In this document: positions 34,240-44,244 of the stretch, in pieces
How the letters are laid out: the number at the start of each line of letters is the position of its first letter
Position numbering within the stretch: the stretch's first letter is position 1
Assembly (NCBI RefSeq): GCF_922984935.1
Contig: NC_060074.1
Span: 26,449,501 to 26,513,500, forward strand
Direction of reading: 5' to 3'
DNA length: 64,000 nt
Source of the DNA: Meles meles
Lineage: Eukaryota > Chordata > Mammalia > Carnivora > Mustelidae
Made by a program: the position numbers and the translations under genes
Notes under the pieces: generated by a model
What the model was told of the DNA's origin: nothing
What the model saw: only the letters and a program-made list of their open reading frames with translations
Databases searched by the model: none

Positions 34240-36305
34240 AAGACTCCACATCCTTTACAGTCAGAGACAAAGCACAAAACCATAATTTCCAACCCAACTG
34301 GGTACTTATTTTTTCTGGACTAGATCAGACTCAATCTACATAAGTATCTAAAAAAAATGAAAGAGAAAGAAATTAGAACACTAACGGCATTTTTGCCTAC
34401 AAGATAACACAATCAGTTCAGCTGATGTTTTTACACTTAACTTGACATCATTTGAGACAACAGCTCCCAATATCACTTGATGGGAACCCATCTCACTAGG
34501 CATATACATGCTGAGACAAAACAATACACCATGTTTTTAAAAATAAATTTTCAACATTGAGAAAAAAACCTTTAGAGAACCAAAGGAAACAGGAATTAGG
34601 ATACTTGCCCAGAACAATAAGAAATGCTTACTTAAAATCAAATACACTTATGTCATTAACATTTAATTCATGAAACTTACTCATTTATGTGACTCATTTG
34701 AAAACATTATAAAGTTGTTGTTAATGGGCAACTAATCTTCATTGGTCTCATTTTCCTAAGGTTTTTTTGTTTTGTTTTGTTTTAATGATGAATAGGTCTA
34801 AACATAAGCTAACCTCTTAAAATATAGATGTTAATAGATTTAAGTTGAGGAGACTACGTGTTCTTCCTTGTTTGGATAATGTTCAGTGACTGTTTTTTAG
34901 CCATTGAGGAAATAGCTCAATTTTATTCTAAACAGTCACCAACTGAGAAAATAACATAAGATACTCTTGTTTACCTGGGGATTTGAGAGCTCTGAAAGTT
35001 CCTGCAGGTTTCATGAGTGAAAGAATCAACACTCTAGCTTTTCACAGACATGTCCAACTGTCTGTTTCCTAAATCAAAACATGGCATGGTACAAATTGAA
35101 GTCTTGATGTGGCACATTTCTGAGATGTTTGTTCTTCATGAATATATATTTTTAATTCAGGAACTTATTTATCTAGACTTAACAAATAAGCCCCTTACCT
35201 GTTCCCTAACTCTTCCTACTGAGCTGTGTTTTCCTTCCCCTTGCAATGTGCCATAGCTCAGCAACTGATGAATGATTCCTTGCTGGAACACCACCTAACC
35301 ATTAAAAATATGTCTAGGGAGCTGTATGAGCTGAGAAACATGGGCTCTGCACAGAGAAGCCCAGAATAGTCACAAAAGCCCCCAGATAACTACAGAACAA
35401 GGGCATCAGAAAGAACTATCTACCCTCCACAGCATACATAGACCACTCAAGCTGGCTCTGCTTAAACAGAACCTAAGATGACATCACATCACTCCCCAAG
35501 CACAGCTTCAGGGAATTGTTTTCATCCAAAGCATTCCTTCAACATGCATCCTGCAAACACATATTCATCTAGAAAAGTAGATCCTTGCCTTGAGCCTATC
35601 TTTTTTTTTCTTTGAAGGCAATTAGCCAATTTCAGGTATAATTTCTAAATCGAAGAGTTGAGATTGTAATATCTTTTTTCTTTTCAGTTTGTTGAATGAT
35701 TTTAGGAACCTGATTTAGTTCTTGAAAATCCAGCAGAGATCTAACAGAGAAATTGTTTCACTCCATCTTCTCCATTTGCAGAGAAAGAATTTCCTGTGTG
35801 CATGTTCTCAAACACATAAGCACAGATACTCACTTGTCCTTATGTGCCACTTATCCTATGGCAATAGCTCTATATGTTTGTAGAGGGTTCCATTCTTAGA
35901 GGTAACCCTATTCTCACAGCCCAACTGGACTTAAAAATTGGGACTTTTCAAAAGTTAAGTTTGAAAAGGTGGAATAATCAAATCCCAAAGCAATTCCTTT
36001 CTTTATCCCCTTGAGCTTGAAAGATGGTAATCATACATTTTTGTCTTGTAAAACTCCACGGATGAATCCTTTTATAAGCAGAGGGTAATAAATCACAATA
36101 TTTCAAGCATTCATTTATTAAATTGCTTGATTTTTATTCATTATACTTCTTAATTTGATAATGCAACCAATTAAAATGCCACCTACCCGGTTTTGAAATC
36201 TATAGACTTTAAAATGCTTTCCATTTTAGAAAAAAGTCAATGCATTACAGAAATAGACCACATTAGTGGCAAACAGTCAAAGGTAGATTCCATTGATATT
36301 ATCCA
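34240..36305. other. unassigned sequence
   Basis: No element recognised. Contains a (GTTTT)n run near 34,765-34,782. It includes only short chance open frames. Confidence 0.45.
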
Positions 36306-36309
36306 AACC

Positions 36310-36560
36310 CTGTCATCCTTCAAGAATACATGTAAACCCTAGTTTCACCATGGAAATTCTTTCTGACTTCTCCGTCTGAAAAGATCTCTTCTGAGCCTCC
36401 AAGCAATTCAATATTTGTAATTAGTCAGTTTCTAGGATCATGACTATATTGTTGTCTTAAGCTCTTTTTATATCTTGACTGTCATTTTCTTTCTAATGTA
36501 TTTTTGCTTTGTCCCTTATCCTAGCTTGAAACAAACTACTTTCACTCAGGAACCATGAGT
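36310..36560 (+). mobile_element. possible L2/L3-like LINE scrap
   Basis: CAAACCCTGTCATCCTTCAA and CCATGGAAATTCTTTCTGAC resemble the last codons of an L2-type ORF2 ('CHLLREAFPD' region), but the match is weak. Confidence 0.3.
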
Positions 36561-36934
36561 TATAATTTTTTGTATTTTTCCCTCATACAATATTTTCACT
36601 TAAAAAAATAAGTTTACAATTCCATGCCAGTCAGTGTGCTGGATTAAGGGGGCACAAAGACACCTCAGCTTAGCCTTGGCTTCACAAGCTTTCATTTTTG
36701 ATCAAAGAAGAAAAATACGCAAAAACAACAAAGTAAAATAACATGTCAATCTCTGAGGAAGGTGGACAGAGAATGGCACAGGGGTGAAGAGGTCAGCTCT
36801 ATAGTGGGTTGTCTGTAAATATTTATTGACATAAATTGATAATTTAGTTTTAATATCATATTATGTATATTTGTTTTATGTTTACTTTTACATTTCCCCC
36901 TTACTTTGTAAGGCAAACATCTGAGGCAGTTTTC

Positions 36935-37478
36935 ATTCATCCATGCCACAAATATTTATTGAGTATGTAAATATGTCACTCACTGCTCTTAATGTTAGGG
37001 ATACAAGAAGGTACAAGACACATATGGTCTCTGCACGCATGGAGCATACATTTTTAGGAGTTTAGACAAAATACAAATACGCAAAACAAAACAATTATAA
37101 ATTATGACAAGTGCTTTGAAAGATACACACAGGGAGCTGAAGGAACAGTAAGGAGCAAACTCCCTGAGTCAGATTGGTCAAGGGGTGCTCCCTGAGGAGA
37201 AGCAAGCTTACAAAGAGACAAGGGAAAAGTAGAGAAGCATATGCAAAAGTCCTGGGGCAAGAAAGAACCAAGTAAAATCTGTTTGACAGGAATGTAATAT
37301 AAGGAGGCAAGTGGTTCAAATTGAGGTTAGGGATATAGGCAGGGACCAGATTCTGGCAAGTTTTGCAAACCGCAGTAAAGATACTTTCCTTTACACTAAG
37401 AATAATGGAAAGCTACCAGGGATTTCAACAATAAAACAACATGGGCTTTAAAGAGGATCATTCAGTATGTTATGGGTA
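36935..37478 (-). mobile_element. L2 LINE, 3' end and ORF2 C-terminal region
   Basis: The left end CATGCCACAAATATTTATTG then GAGTATGTAAATATGTCACT is the reverse complement of the L2 3' UTR. CACGCATGGAGCATACATTT follows. GGTGCTCCCTGAGGAGAAGC and GTCCTGGGGCAAGAAAG are the reverse complement of the degraded ORF2 C-terminal coding region. The frame is not open. Confidence 0.75.
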
Positions 37479-37489
37479 ACTGAATGGTG

Positions 37490-37698
37490 TATTGATTAAT
37501 AGCATGGATTCTGGAGTCAAGACTTTGCGTCTTTGAACAAGTTGCTTACCTGCTCTCTACCTTGATTTCTCATCTATAAAATGAGAATAATAATAGTATA
37601 TGCTCCAAAGAATGTTATGAGCACTAAATACATTAATACTTATAAAAATCCTTAAATAGTATTGGCACAGAGTAATTGCTACATGAGTGTTAATTTTT
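37490..37698 (+). mobile_element. MIR SINE
   Basis: TTAATAGCATGGATTCTGGA, GTCTTTGAACAAGTTGCTTA, CCTTGATTTCTCATCTATAA and AATGAGAATAATAATAGTAT match MIR in order through its 3' part. Confidence 0.8.
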
Positions 37699-37719
37699 TT
37701 TTTCAATTCCATGGAGAAA

Positions 37720-38138
37720 AAAGATGGATTATTAAATAGAAGGAATTAGAAAAATTGAGTAGCCATCTGCCCAAGATAAATAGGTTGAATCTATTCTTCA
37801 TACCTTATACTGATATGTTTTAGATGGTTCAAAGATGTTGCAAAACATAAAACAGTAAACATACTAAAGAAATGAGAATTTAAAACTAGCTTTAGAGACG
37901 CTACGTATGGCAAAACAGATGGTATAAAAAGTACTGACAAATATAGAGAGAGACAATATTAAAATCAAAATTGGTGTTGGCAGAAATCAGCACAGGCAAA
38001 ATTAGAGGGACAAACACTAGAAAAAATATTTGCCATTCGAATCACAAAGAGTTAATTTCCCTAATATAAAAGATCTCCTATATATATCAGTAAATAAAAG
38101 AAACCAACTATCAAATAGAAAAATAGGCAAATAGGTTG
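37720..38138 (+). mobile_element. ancient LINE-1 ORF2 fragment
   Basis: AAACATAAAACAGTAAACAT, GGCAAAACAGATGGTATAAA, AAATATTTGCCATTCGAATC, AAGAGTTAATTTCCCTAATA and AATAGAAAAATAGGCAAATA follow ORF2 order (the FANDISDKGLVSKIY-equivalent region). The frame is broken. Confidence 0.7.
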
Positions 38139-38265
38139 TCCACTGTTACCCAGGTAAAGAGGGGGAAGGGTCCCATCTTAACATTGACCTTAATTATCTC
38201 TGTCAGCAACCCTATTTTTTATTCTGTGTAAGGCCAGCTTGGATGTTACCACTTGGATTCCAACC

Positions 38266-38274
38266 TGTGTGTGT

Positions 38275-38335
<61 letters not shown>

Positions 38336-38338
38336 TGG
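38266..38338 (+). repeat. (GT)n microsatellite with GCGCGC interruption
   Basis: About 70 bp of TG dinucleotides, broken by one GAG step near 38,280 and GCGCGC near 38,320. It explains the His/Thr-rich chance frame on the minus strand. (GT)n with CG steps is Z-DNA-prone. Confidence 0.95.
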
Positions 38339-38339
38339 T

Positions 38340-39610
38340 CTGCATTGATGATTCACTTACATTATTGTTTGGGAAGCAGTTTTTTTGTTTGTTTGTTTGT
38401 TTTCCTAAAGTGTTAAAATGAACTATGACAATCATCTGGAATTATATCCTCAGATTAATTTTCTCAGTTGAATCCAGGAAGTTCCACCTTTGGTGACAGA
38501 GAAAGAAACCAGATGGATCATTTGGACAATCTACTATTAGGATCTTCTTTTCTATGATATACTGGCTGAAGGCAGAATAACACACCTTCTCTGTACCACT
38601 GGCCTCAAGACTGTATTCTGTTCTGAAAATTTTAACTCAATTTTTTCTAAGGGAAGAAAGAAACGCTCCTTTGCTCTAGTCTTAGAAACCTGGGATCTAG
38701 CTGGACAAGGCCACATTATCTCCAGGGGATGAGGCCAAAGTTGGCGGGGCAGGACCACCAGGGTACAGATGCAGGGGAGGAGCTGGCAGGCACCTGGCCA
38801 GAAGTCAGGTTCAGAAAAGCCTGTTAGCAGTTCGGGTGCCTGCTGCCCCAAGTAGTTCAGAATCCGGGTAGCTGGCTCCAGCATCAACAATAACGAGAAA
38901 AAACAAGGCAAGTCTTGAAAATGGGGGAGCTAAAATACGGGTAGATCATCAAGCAAGGACTTAAGCATGACTACCAAGGTTTCAGAATGGAGGCATACAG
39001 TTGGGGGAAGAATAGTAACAAAAAAGATTTATTACTAAACTCCAGGGAGCTTGGATAAAGTCCTATAGATCCTAGATATTCTGTTGTAATACTATGATTA
39101 CATTGAAATAATACCATCCTGTTGATAATTAGCTACTTTTTGCAGCCGCTCCCCCGCCCCCCCCATTTTCCATCCTCAACCAAAGCCTCTTTCCCCTCCT
39201 CCAGCGACCAACAACACTTGGACCCCTCTCCCACAGCCCCGGTCCAACAGTCAATCAGCCCTTCTCCAGGGAGCCACCTGACTCCACCTGGAGCCTCCAT
39301 TTATAGCACTGACCTCCCAAGTAGAAATCAATTGGTATAGCCCTCCCCCAAATTGTGGCTACCCATCAGCCTCTCCCCGGATGTATTCCTGCGAGACCAT
39401 GTGTTGGAAGTGCAGCCTTCACTTCAGGCTACCACTATCTACCAGTTGTTAAATATACTTAAAAATCACCAAGACCTAAGTCTCCTCTATTTAGGCCAGG
39501 ATTGGTCCTAGAAACATACACGCACACATATATACACACAGCTAAACCTACAGTTAAAATGATGGGTCAGATAATGACAACAGGATCAGCAGTGGGGACA
39601 GAAGACATGA
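38340..39610. other. unassigned sequence
   Basis: A (TTTG)n run at 38,385-38,401 is present, then sequence without recognisable element. A C-rich stretch at 39,144-39,340 has a few CpGs. A 119-codon minus-strand frame (38,552-38,911) has no known domain. Confidence 0.45.
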
Positions 39611-39739
39611 AACACAGTAGTTCCCCCTTATCTGCGGGGATATGTTCTAAGACTCCCCAGTGAATGCCTGAAACCATGGATAGTACCAAACCCTATACAT
39701 ACTATGGTTTTCCTATATCCTTATGAGAAAGTTTAATTT

Positions 39740-39753
39740 ATAAATAGGTCACA
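39740..39753. repeat. left 14-bp target-site duplication of the young L1
   Basis: ATAAATAGGTCACA is found here and again at 41,965-41,978, exact over 14 bp. Both copies read in frame with the flanking Tigger-like sequence, proving that the intervening DNA was inserted. Confidence 0.95.
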
Positions 39754-40335
39754 TAAATTTTAGGATTATTTGTTCCATTTCTTTGAAAAAAATGGATGGT
39801 ATTTTGATAGGGATTGCATTAAATGTGTAGATTGCTTTAGGTAGCATAGACATTTTCACAATATTTATTCTTCCAATCCAGGAGCATGGTACATTTTTCC
39901 ATTTTTTTGTGTCTTCCTCAATTTCTTTCATGAGTACTTTATAATTTTCTGTGTATAGATTCTTAGTCTCTTTGGTTAGGTTTATTCCTAGGTATCTTAT
40001 AGTTTTGGGTACAATTGTAAATGGGATTGACTCCTTAATTTCTCTTTCTTCAGTCTTGTTGTTGGTGTACAGAAATGCAACTGATTTCTGTGCATTGATT
40101 TTATATCCTGACACTTTACTGAATTCCTGTACAAGTTCTAGCAGTTTTGGAGTGGAGTCTTTTGGGTTTTCCACATATAGTATCATATCATCTGCGAAGA
40201 GTGATAGTTTGACTTCTTCTTTACCAATTTGGATGCCTTTAATTTCTTTTTGTTGTCTGATTGCTGAGGCTAGGACTTCTAGTACTATGTTGAATAGCAG
40301 TGGTGATAATGGACATCCCTGCCGTGTTCCTGACA
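39754..40335 (-). pseudogene. LINE-1 ORF2 fragment: reverse-transcriptase palm and thumb (inverted)
   Basis: Read on the minus strand, the piece starts near SGTRQGCPLSPLLFN, contains the catalytic FADDM motif (codons at 40,198-40,184) and runs through ...YLGINLTKETKNLY... and ...GRINIVKMSMLPK... to ILKFM. No stop codon or frameshift interrupts it. In intact L1 this domain copies L1 RNA at the genomic nick. Here it lacks a start, the endonuclease and the C-terminal part, so no working enzyme is expected. The minus-strand open frame extends to 40,528, but the part beyond about 40,335 is antisense of the forward segment and not L1 protein. Confidence 0.93.
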
Positions 40336-40336
40336 C

Positions 40337-41605
40337 CAGAAAAGACCTCGAATAGCCAAAGGAATATTGAAGAACAAAGCCAAAGTTGGTGGCATCACAA
40401 TTCCGGACTTCAAGCTCTATTACAAAGCTGTCATCATCAAGACAGCATGGTACTGGCACAAAAACAGACACATAGATCAGTGGAACAGAATAGAGAGCCC
40501 AGAAATCGACCCTCAACTCTATGGTCAATTAATCTTCGACAAAGCAGGAAAGAATGTCCAATGGAAAAAAGACAGCCTCTTCAATAAATGGTGCTGGGAA
40601 AATTGGACAGCCACATGCAGAAAAATGAAATTGGACCACTTCCTTACACCACACACGAAAATAGACTCCAAATGGATGAAGGACCTCAATGTGAGAAAGG
40701 AATCCATCAAAATCCTTGAGGAGAATGCAGGCAGCAACCTCTTCGACCTCAGCCGTAGCAACATCTTCCTAGGAACAACGGCAAAGGCAAGGGAAGCAAG
40801 GGCAAAAATGAACTGTTGGGATTTCATCAAGATCAAAAGCTTTTGCACAGCAAAGGAAACAGTTAACAAAACCAAAAGACAACTGACAGAATGGGAGAAG
40901 ATATTTGCAAACGACATATCAGATAAAGGGCTAGTGTCCAAAATCTATAAGGAACTTAGCAAACTCAACACCCAAAGAACAAACAATCCAATCAAGAAAT
41001 GGGCAGAGGACATGAACAGACATTTCTGCAAAGAAGACATCCAGATGGCCAACAGACACATGAAAAAGTGCTCCACGTCACTCGGCATCAGGGAAATACA
41101 AATCAAAACCACAATGAGATATCACCTCACACCAGTCAGAATGGCTAAAATTAACAAGTCAGGAAATGACAGATGCTGGAGAGGATGTGGAGAAAGGGGA
41201 ACCCTCCTCCACTGTTGGTGGGAATGCAAGCTGGTGCAACCACTCTGGAAAACAGCATGGAGGTTCCTCAAAATGTTGAAAATAGAACTACCCTATGACC
41301 CAGCAATTGCACTACTGGGTATTTACCCTAAAGATACAAACATAGTGATCCGAAGGGGCACGTGTACCCGAATGTTTATAGCAGCAATGTCTACAATAGC
41401 CAGACTATGGAAAGAACCTAGATGTCCATCAACAGATGAATGGATAAAGAAGATGTGGTATATATACACAATGGAATACTATGCAGCCATCAAAAGAAAT
41501 GAAATCTTGCCATTTGCGACGACGTGGATGGAACTAGAGCGTATCATGCTTAGTGAAATAAGTCAATCGGAGAAAGACAACTATCATATGATCTCCCTGA
41601 TATGA
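40337..41605 (+). pseudogene. LINE-1 ORF2 C-terminal fragment (forward)
   Basis: Open from QKRPRIAKG at 40,337 to the TGA at 41,603-41,605, about 422 codons; the first ATG is at 40,367. It carries the conserved GGITIPDFKLYYKA block just after that ATG, the KWAEDMNRHFCKEDIQMA block, and the cysteine-rich motif C-x3-C-x7-H-x4-C (C270, C274, H282, C287 counted from the ATG), then the PSTDEWIKKMWYIYTMEYY block. Intact ORF2 in mammals is about 1,275 residues, so this is the last third. The domain binds nucleic acid and is needed for retrotransposition. No host promoter or splice context is evident; it should not be annotated as a host gene. Confidence 0.95.
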
Positions 41606-41964
41606 GGACATGGAGAAGCAACATGGGGGGGTAGGGGGATAGGAGAAGAATAAATGAAACAAGATGGGATTGGGAGGGAGACAAACCATAAATGACTCTT
41701 AATCTCACAAAACAAACTGGGGGGTGCTGGGGGGAGGTGGGATTGGGAGAGGGGGAGCGGGCTATGGACATTGGGGAGGGGAGGCGAACCATAAGAGACT
41801 ATGGACTCTGAAAAACAACCTGAGGGTTTTGAAGGGTCAGGGGTGGGAGGTTGGGGGAACAGGTGGTGGGTAATGGGGAGGGCACGTTTTGCATGGAGCA
41901 CTGGGTGTTGTGCAAAAAGAATGAATACTGTTACGCTGAAAAAATAAATAAAATGGAAAAAAAA
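41606..41964 (+). repeat. LINE-1 3' UTR with two joined modules and A-rich tail
   Basis: The first part (GAAACAAGATGGGATTGGGA, CTCTTAATCTCACAAAACAA, then G-runs to 41,782) is the module seen at 2.4 and 28.5 kb. The second part (CCATAAGAGACTATGGACTC, then GGTTTTGAAGGGTCAGG, GGAGCACTGGGTGTTGTGCA) is the module seen at 10.8 and 58.3 kb. The tail is AAAAAATAAATAAAATGG followed by A's. G-runs at 41,625-41,642 and 41,719-41,762 meet G-quadruplex spacing rules. Confidence 0.85.
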
Positions 41965-41978
41965 ATAAATAGGTCACA
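41965..41978. repeat. right 14-bp target-site duplication of the young L1
   Basis: ATAAATAGGTCACA, identical to 39,740-39,753, directly after the A-rich tail. Confidence 0.95.
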
Positions 41979-42279
41979 GTAAGAGATTAACAGCAATTAC
42001 TAAAAAATAGAATAATTATAACATTATACTATGATAAGAGTTATAGTAATATGGTCTTTCTTTCAAAATATCTTATTTTTCTGTACTGACCCTTCTTTTT
42101 GTGATGATGTGAGATGATAAGCCACAGGAGCCCTGAGGTGAATGACCTAGTTGTCATGACATAGAGTTAGCCTACTATTGACCTCCTGCTGTTTCATCAG
42201 AAGGAGGATCCTGTTTCCAGACCTCAGGAACTGAAACCTCCAAAATGAAACAGCAGACACGGGATTGGGGAAATACTTT

Positions 42280-42610
42280 GGGGTTATCCCCCTCTATAAA
42301 AAAGTTCACATTACACCACTTTGCTTTTATGAAAGACCTACAGTAGTACCCGTTTTCACTAACCAGAAGAAATCCAAAGAGGACTTTTGTTTTTATGATA
42401 AAAGGCAAAAATACCAAGATGTGAGCACCCCAGAGCAGCAAGAGGGTCCCCACGAAGATCCCTCCCCAGAATCACACTCAGCGTCTTAATATCAAGCTAC
42501 CAGAGCTTTGAATTGTGTCTATGAGTACCTTTGCTTTATCTCAATTTATTTGTACATTGGTTAGCAAGATGTGTCCTAAGGTATCAGAAAAGCCTGAGAG
42601 CTTATTTTTG
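42280..42610 (+). mobile_element. possible Tigger/pogo-type transposon 5' fragment
   Basis: GTTCACATTACACCACTTTG, CTTTTATGAAAGACCTACAG, TAGTACCCGTTTTCACTAAC and AAATCCAAAGAGGACTTTTG resemble a repeated mammalian element's leader. ATGTGTCCTAAGGTATCAGA follows at 42,569 and reads MCPKVSEKPES, which looks like the start of a pogo/Tigger-class transposase. It then diverges. The 74-codon open frame at 42,265-42,489 falls in the leader. This is an inference from memory of the family. Confidence 0.35.
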
Positions 42611-42769
42611 GGGTTGGGGAATATTCAAATTTCCCATATAAATGAATGCTGATACTTCTTTGCTTTATGACACTTTACTTAGGAAGCTTTCATAGGGGCA
42701 TTCTACTTATGGATAGCTGGGCAAAACCCGTACTTAAAATCCAAGCAAGTTCTGATTCAAACGAAAAGT

Positions 42770-42957
42770 CTAGATCTGTGGCTCTCACACAAAAGTATGC
42801 AGAATAATTACGTGGGGAGGATGTTAAAATACAGATTCCCAGGCCTACCCCACACTGAATCAGCACCTCTGAAGGTGGAACCCAGTATCCTTGGCTTTAT
42901 TAAGTGCCTCATAGAATCCTTTGGCTCGGCAGAGTTTGGGAACTCTGATCTAACCTG
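42770..42957 (+). mobile_element. MER20-like hAT transposon relic
   Basis: CTGTGGCTCTCACACAAAAG, TTAAAATACAGATTCCCAGG, CACTGAATCAGCACCTCTGA and the right end GTTTGGGAACTCTGATC follow the MER20/MER5 layout, with imperfect inverted ends (GTGGCTCTCA versus TTTGGGAAC). Confidence 0.65.
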
Positions 42958-42959
42958 TA

Positions 42960-43970
42960 TCTACAGCAACACCAACATTGTGTGGATCTCTTGAGACCTG
43001 CTGCCCACTGTTCCCACCTTCACCAGATTTTTGTGCTGATTGTTATAGCTGCCAAGAGGTGAGGAAAAATGGAAAGGATGAGGGTAAAAATAATTGCAAA
43101 GACACAAATTGAAATAGATGACAAATGAATGAATATTATATTGAGAAAAATGTGAAGCAATTGGTCTTCTAGGTCATTTTAATTACTGCCTTTAAATTAC
43201 TTGTAATGCTGAACAGAATTGTCGATTTGGGGAGTTTTTTTTTACAAAGCTAAAAACAAGGATGAAATATTATCTTCGAAATGTATTTTCCTTGAGTCCA
43301 CGTAGCTAGTTATTATTCAAGATAACATCACACAGAACAAATGAAAAAGAGCTGACTGTGAAAAACAATCTGTGAGAATCCAACTGGGAAAAAAAGTTGG
43401 TGTGAAGAAAAATCATAAAGGGTTTAGAGTTCATGAAGAATCAGCTCAAATAATGTTCAGTACAAAATTTATCATGAGGAAATAAAAGTTTATGACCATG
43501 TGTAATACTTAAATGGAGAAAAGTCAATGTTAAGTATACCTGCTTTCCTTCCTTTCATAAGGGAATCTGTATTTTGTTCTTGTCAGTCCCACTGCCCCCT
43601 ACATGGTCCATGGCCTCATGACTCCTGCAGCCATCCCTCCCCTTCCATTTCCATCATCCTTCTTCCCTATCTCTCTCTACATGCTGCTATCTAGATGCCC
43701 TGTTAGGTCTACCAGAAGCCTGGAGAGGGGGCCAGTAGGAGGGCTGGACTCCACAGCACTCGGGGAATAAATGTACCCAAAAAAGGAAGTCAGCATTCAA
43801 ATTCAGAGAAATCCCAGTCCAAACACCAGGATAATGGGCCACAAATTTGTGGTTAGGCTCCTATATAGAAAATTCCAGAATAAGAGGAAGATCTGGGAGA
43901 GCATATTTTCAATGGGTAGGTGGTGGCAGTCTCCTAAATGGGCTGAAGGTAGGATGAGAAACCAGTAAGG
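42960..43970. other. unassigned sequence
   Basis: Nothing recognised on either strand. Confidence 0.45.
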
Positions 43971-43974
43971 TCAA

Positions 43975-44170
43975 TCTTACTAAACTGAAGCATTGACCGC
44001 ATTACTTCCCTGCTGGAAAACCCTCAGACACTTTTCATTTCCCACCCATAAAGGCCTTTGGTGTTCTGGGGCCAGCTTTCCTTTCTAATCTTATCTCCCA
44101 CCATTCATTCCACTGCTGGGCAAGATTTAAGTTCCTGCTGTATTTCAGATTCTCCCACGTGCTGGAGTCA
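43975..44170 (+). mobile_element. L2-like LINE scrap
   Basis: TTACTTCCCTGCTGGAAAAC followed by CCTCAGACACTTTTCATTTC, then AAAGGCCTTTGGTGTTCTGG, resembles the L2 ORF2 C-terminal coding region ('...LQWLPIS...KVLTMAYKAL' equivalent). It precedes the longer L2 copy and is probably a separate insertion. Confidence 0.5.
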
Positions 44171-44244
44171 GAGACAATAAAAAGGAGATGACTGGTTCCA
44201 TCTACTGGAAATCCACAACTAGAGGGCAGGCAGGAAGACTCATC

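Larger units (their letters stand above)
39754..41964 (+). mobile_element. young 5'-inverted (twin-primed) LINE-1
   Basis: The insertion has two L1 segments in opposite orientation: an inverted ORF2 reverse-transcriptase piece (39,754 to about 40,335) and a forward piece from about 40,336 through the ORF2 end, 3' UTR and A-rich tail. In L1 coordinates the inverted piece ends at KFM(W) and the forward piece starts at QKRPRIAK, the next few codons in intact ORF2, so almost nothing was lost at the junction. Both pieces are open and the TSD is exact, so the insertion is recent. This is the known twin-priming outcome of target-primed reverse transcription. Missing ORF1 and the endonuclease region make it immobile. 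Confidence 0.95.
39615..42275 (+). mobile_element. Tigger-like DNA transposon, split by a young LINE-1
   Basis: The left end CAGTAGTTCCCCCTTATCTG continues with CGGGGATATGTTCTAAGACT and CCAGTGAATGCCTGAAACCA. The sequence resumes at 41,979 as GTAAGAGATTAACAGCAATT and ends near CAGGAACTGAAACCTCC, the diverged complement of the left end. This layout matches non-autonomous Tigger (TcMar) elements. The L1 at 39,754-41,964 sits in its middle, and removing the L1 plus one TSD restores colinearity. No transposase frame is present. Confidence 0.75.

Noticed and set aside
38190..38435. His/Thr repeat protein
   Set aside because: It is a frame through the (GT)n microsatellite.
38552..38911. 119-codon minus-strand frame as a possible exon
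   Set aside because: No domain, no convincing splice sites and no repeat-independent support; frames of this length are expected by chance in 64 kb.
39951..40355. 134-codon plus-strand frame
   Set aside because: It is the antisense of the inverted L1 reverse-transcriptase fragment and has no family of its own.
40336..40528. N-terminal 64 residues of the minus-strand 259-codon frame
   Set aside because: This part is antisense of the forward L1 segment. Only the part from about 40,335 down to 39,754 is genuine ORF2 sequence.
40367..41605. 412-codon open frame as a possible host gene
   Set aside because: Its protein is plainly the LINE-1 ORF2 C-terminal third, and it lies inside a TSD-flanked L1 insertion with a 3' UTR and A-tail.
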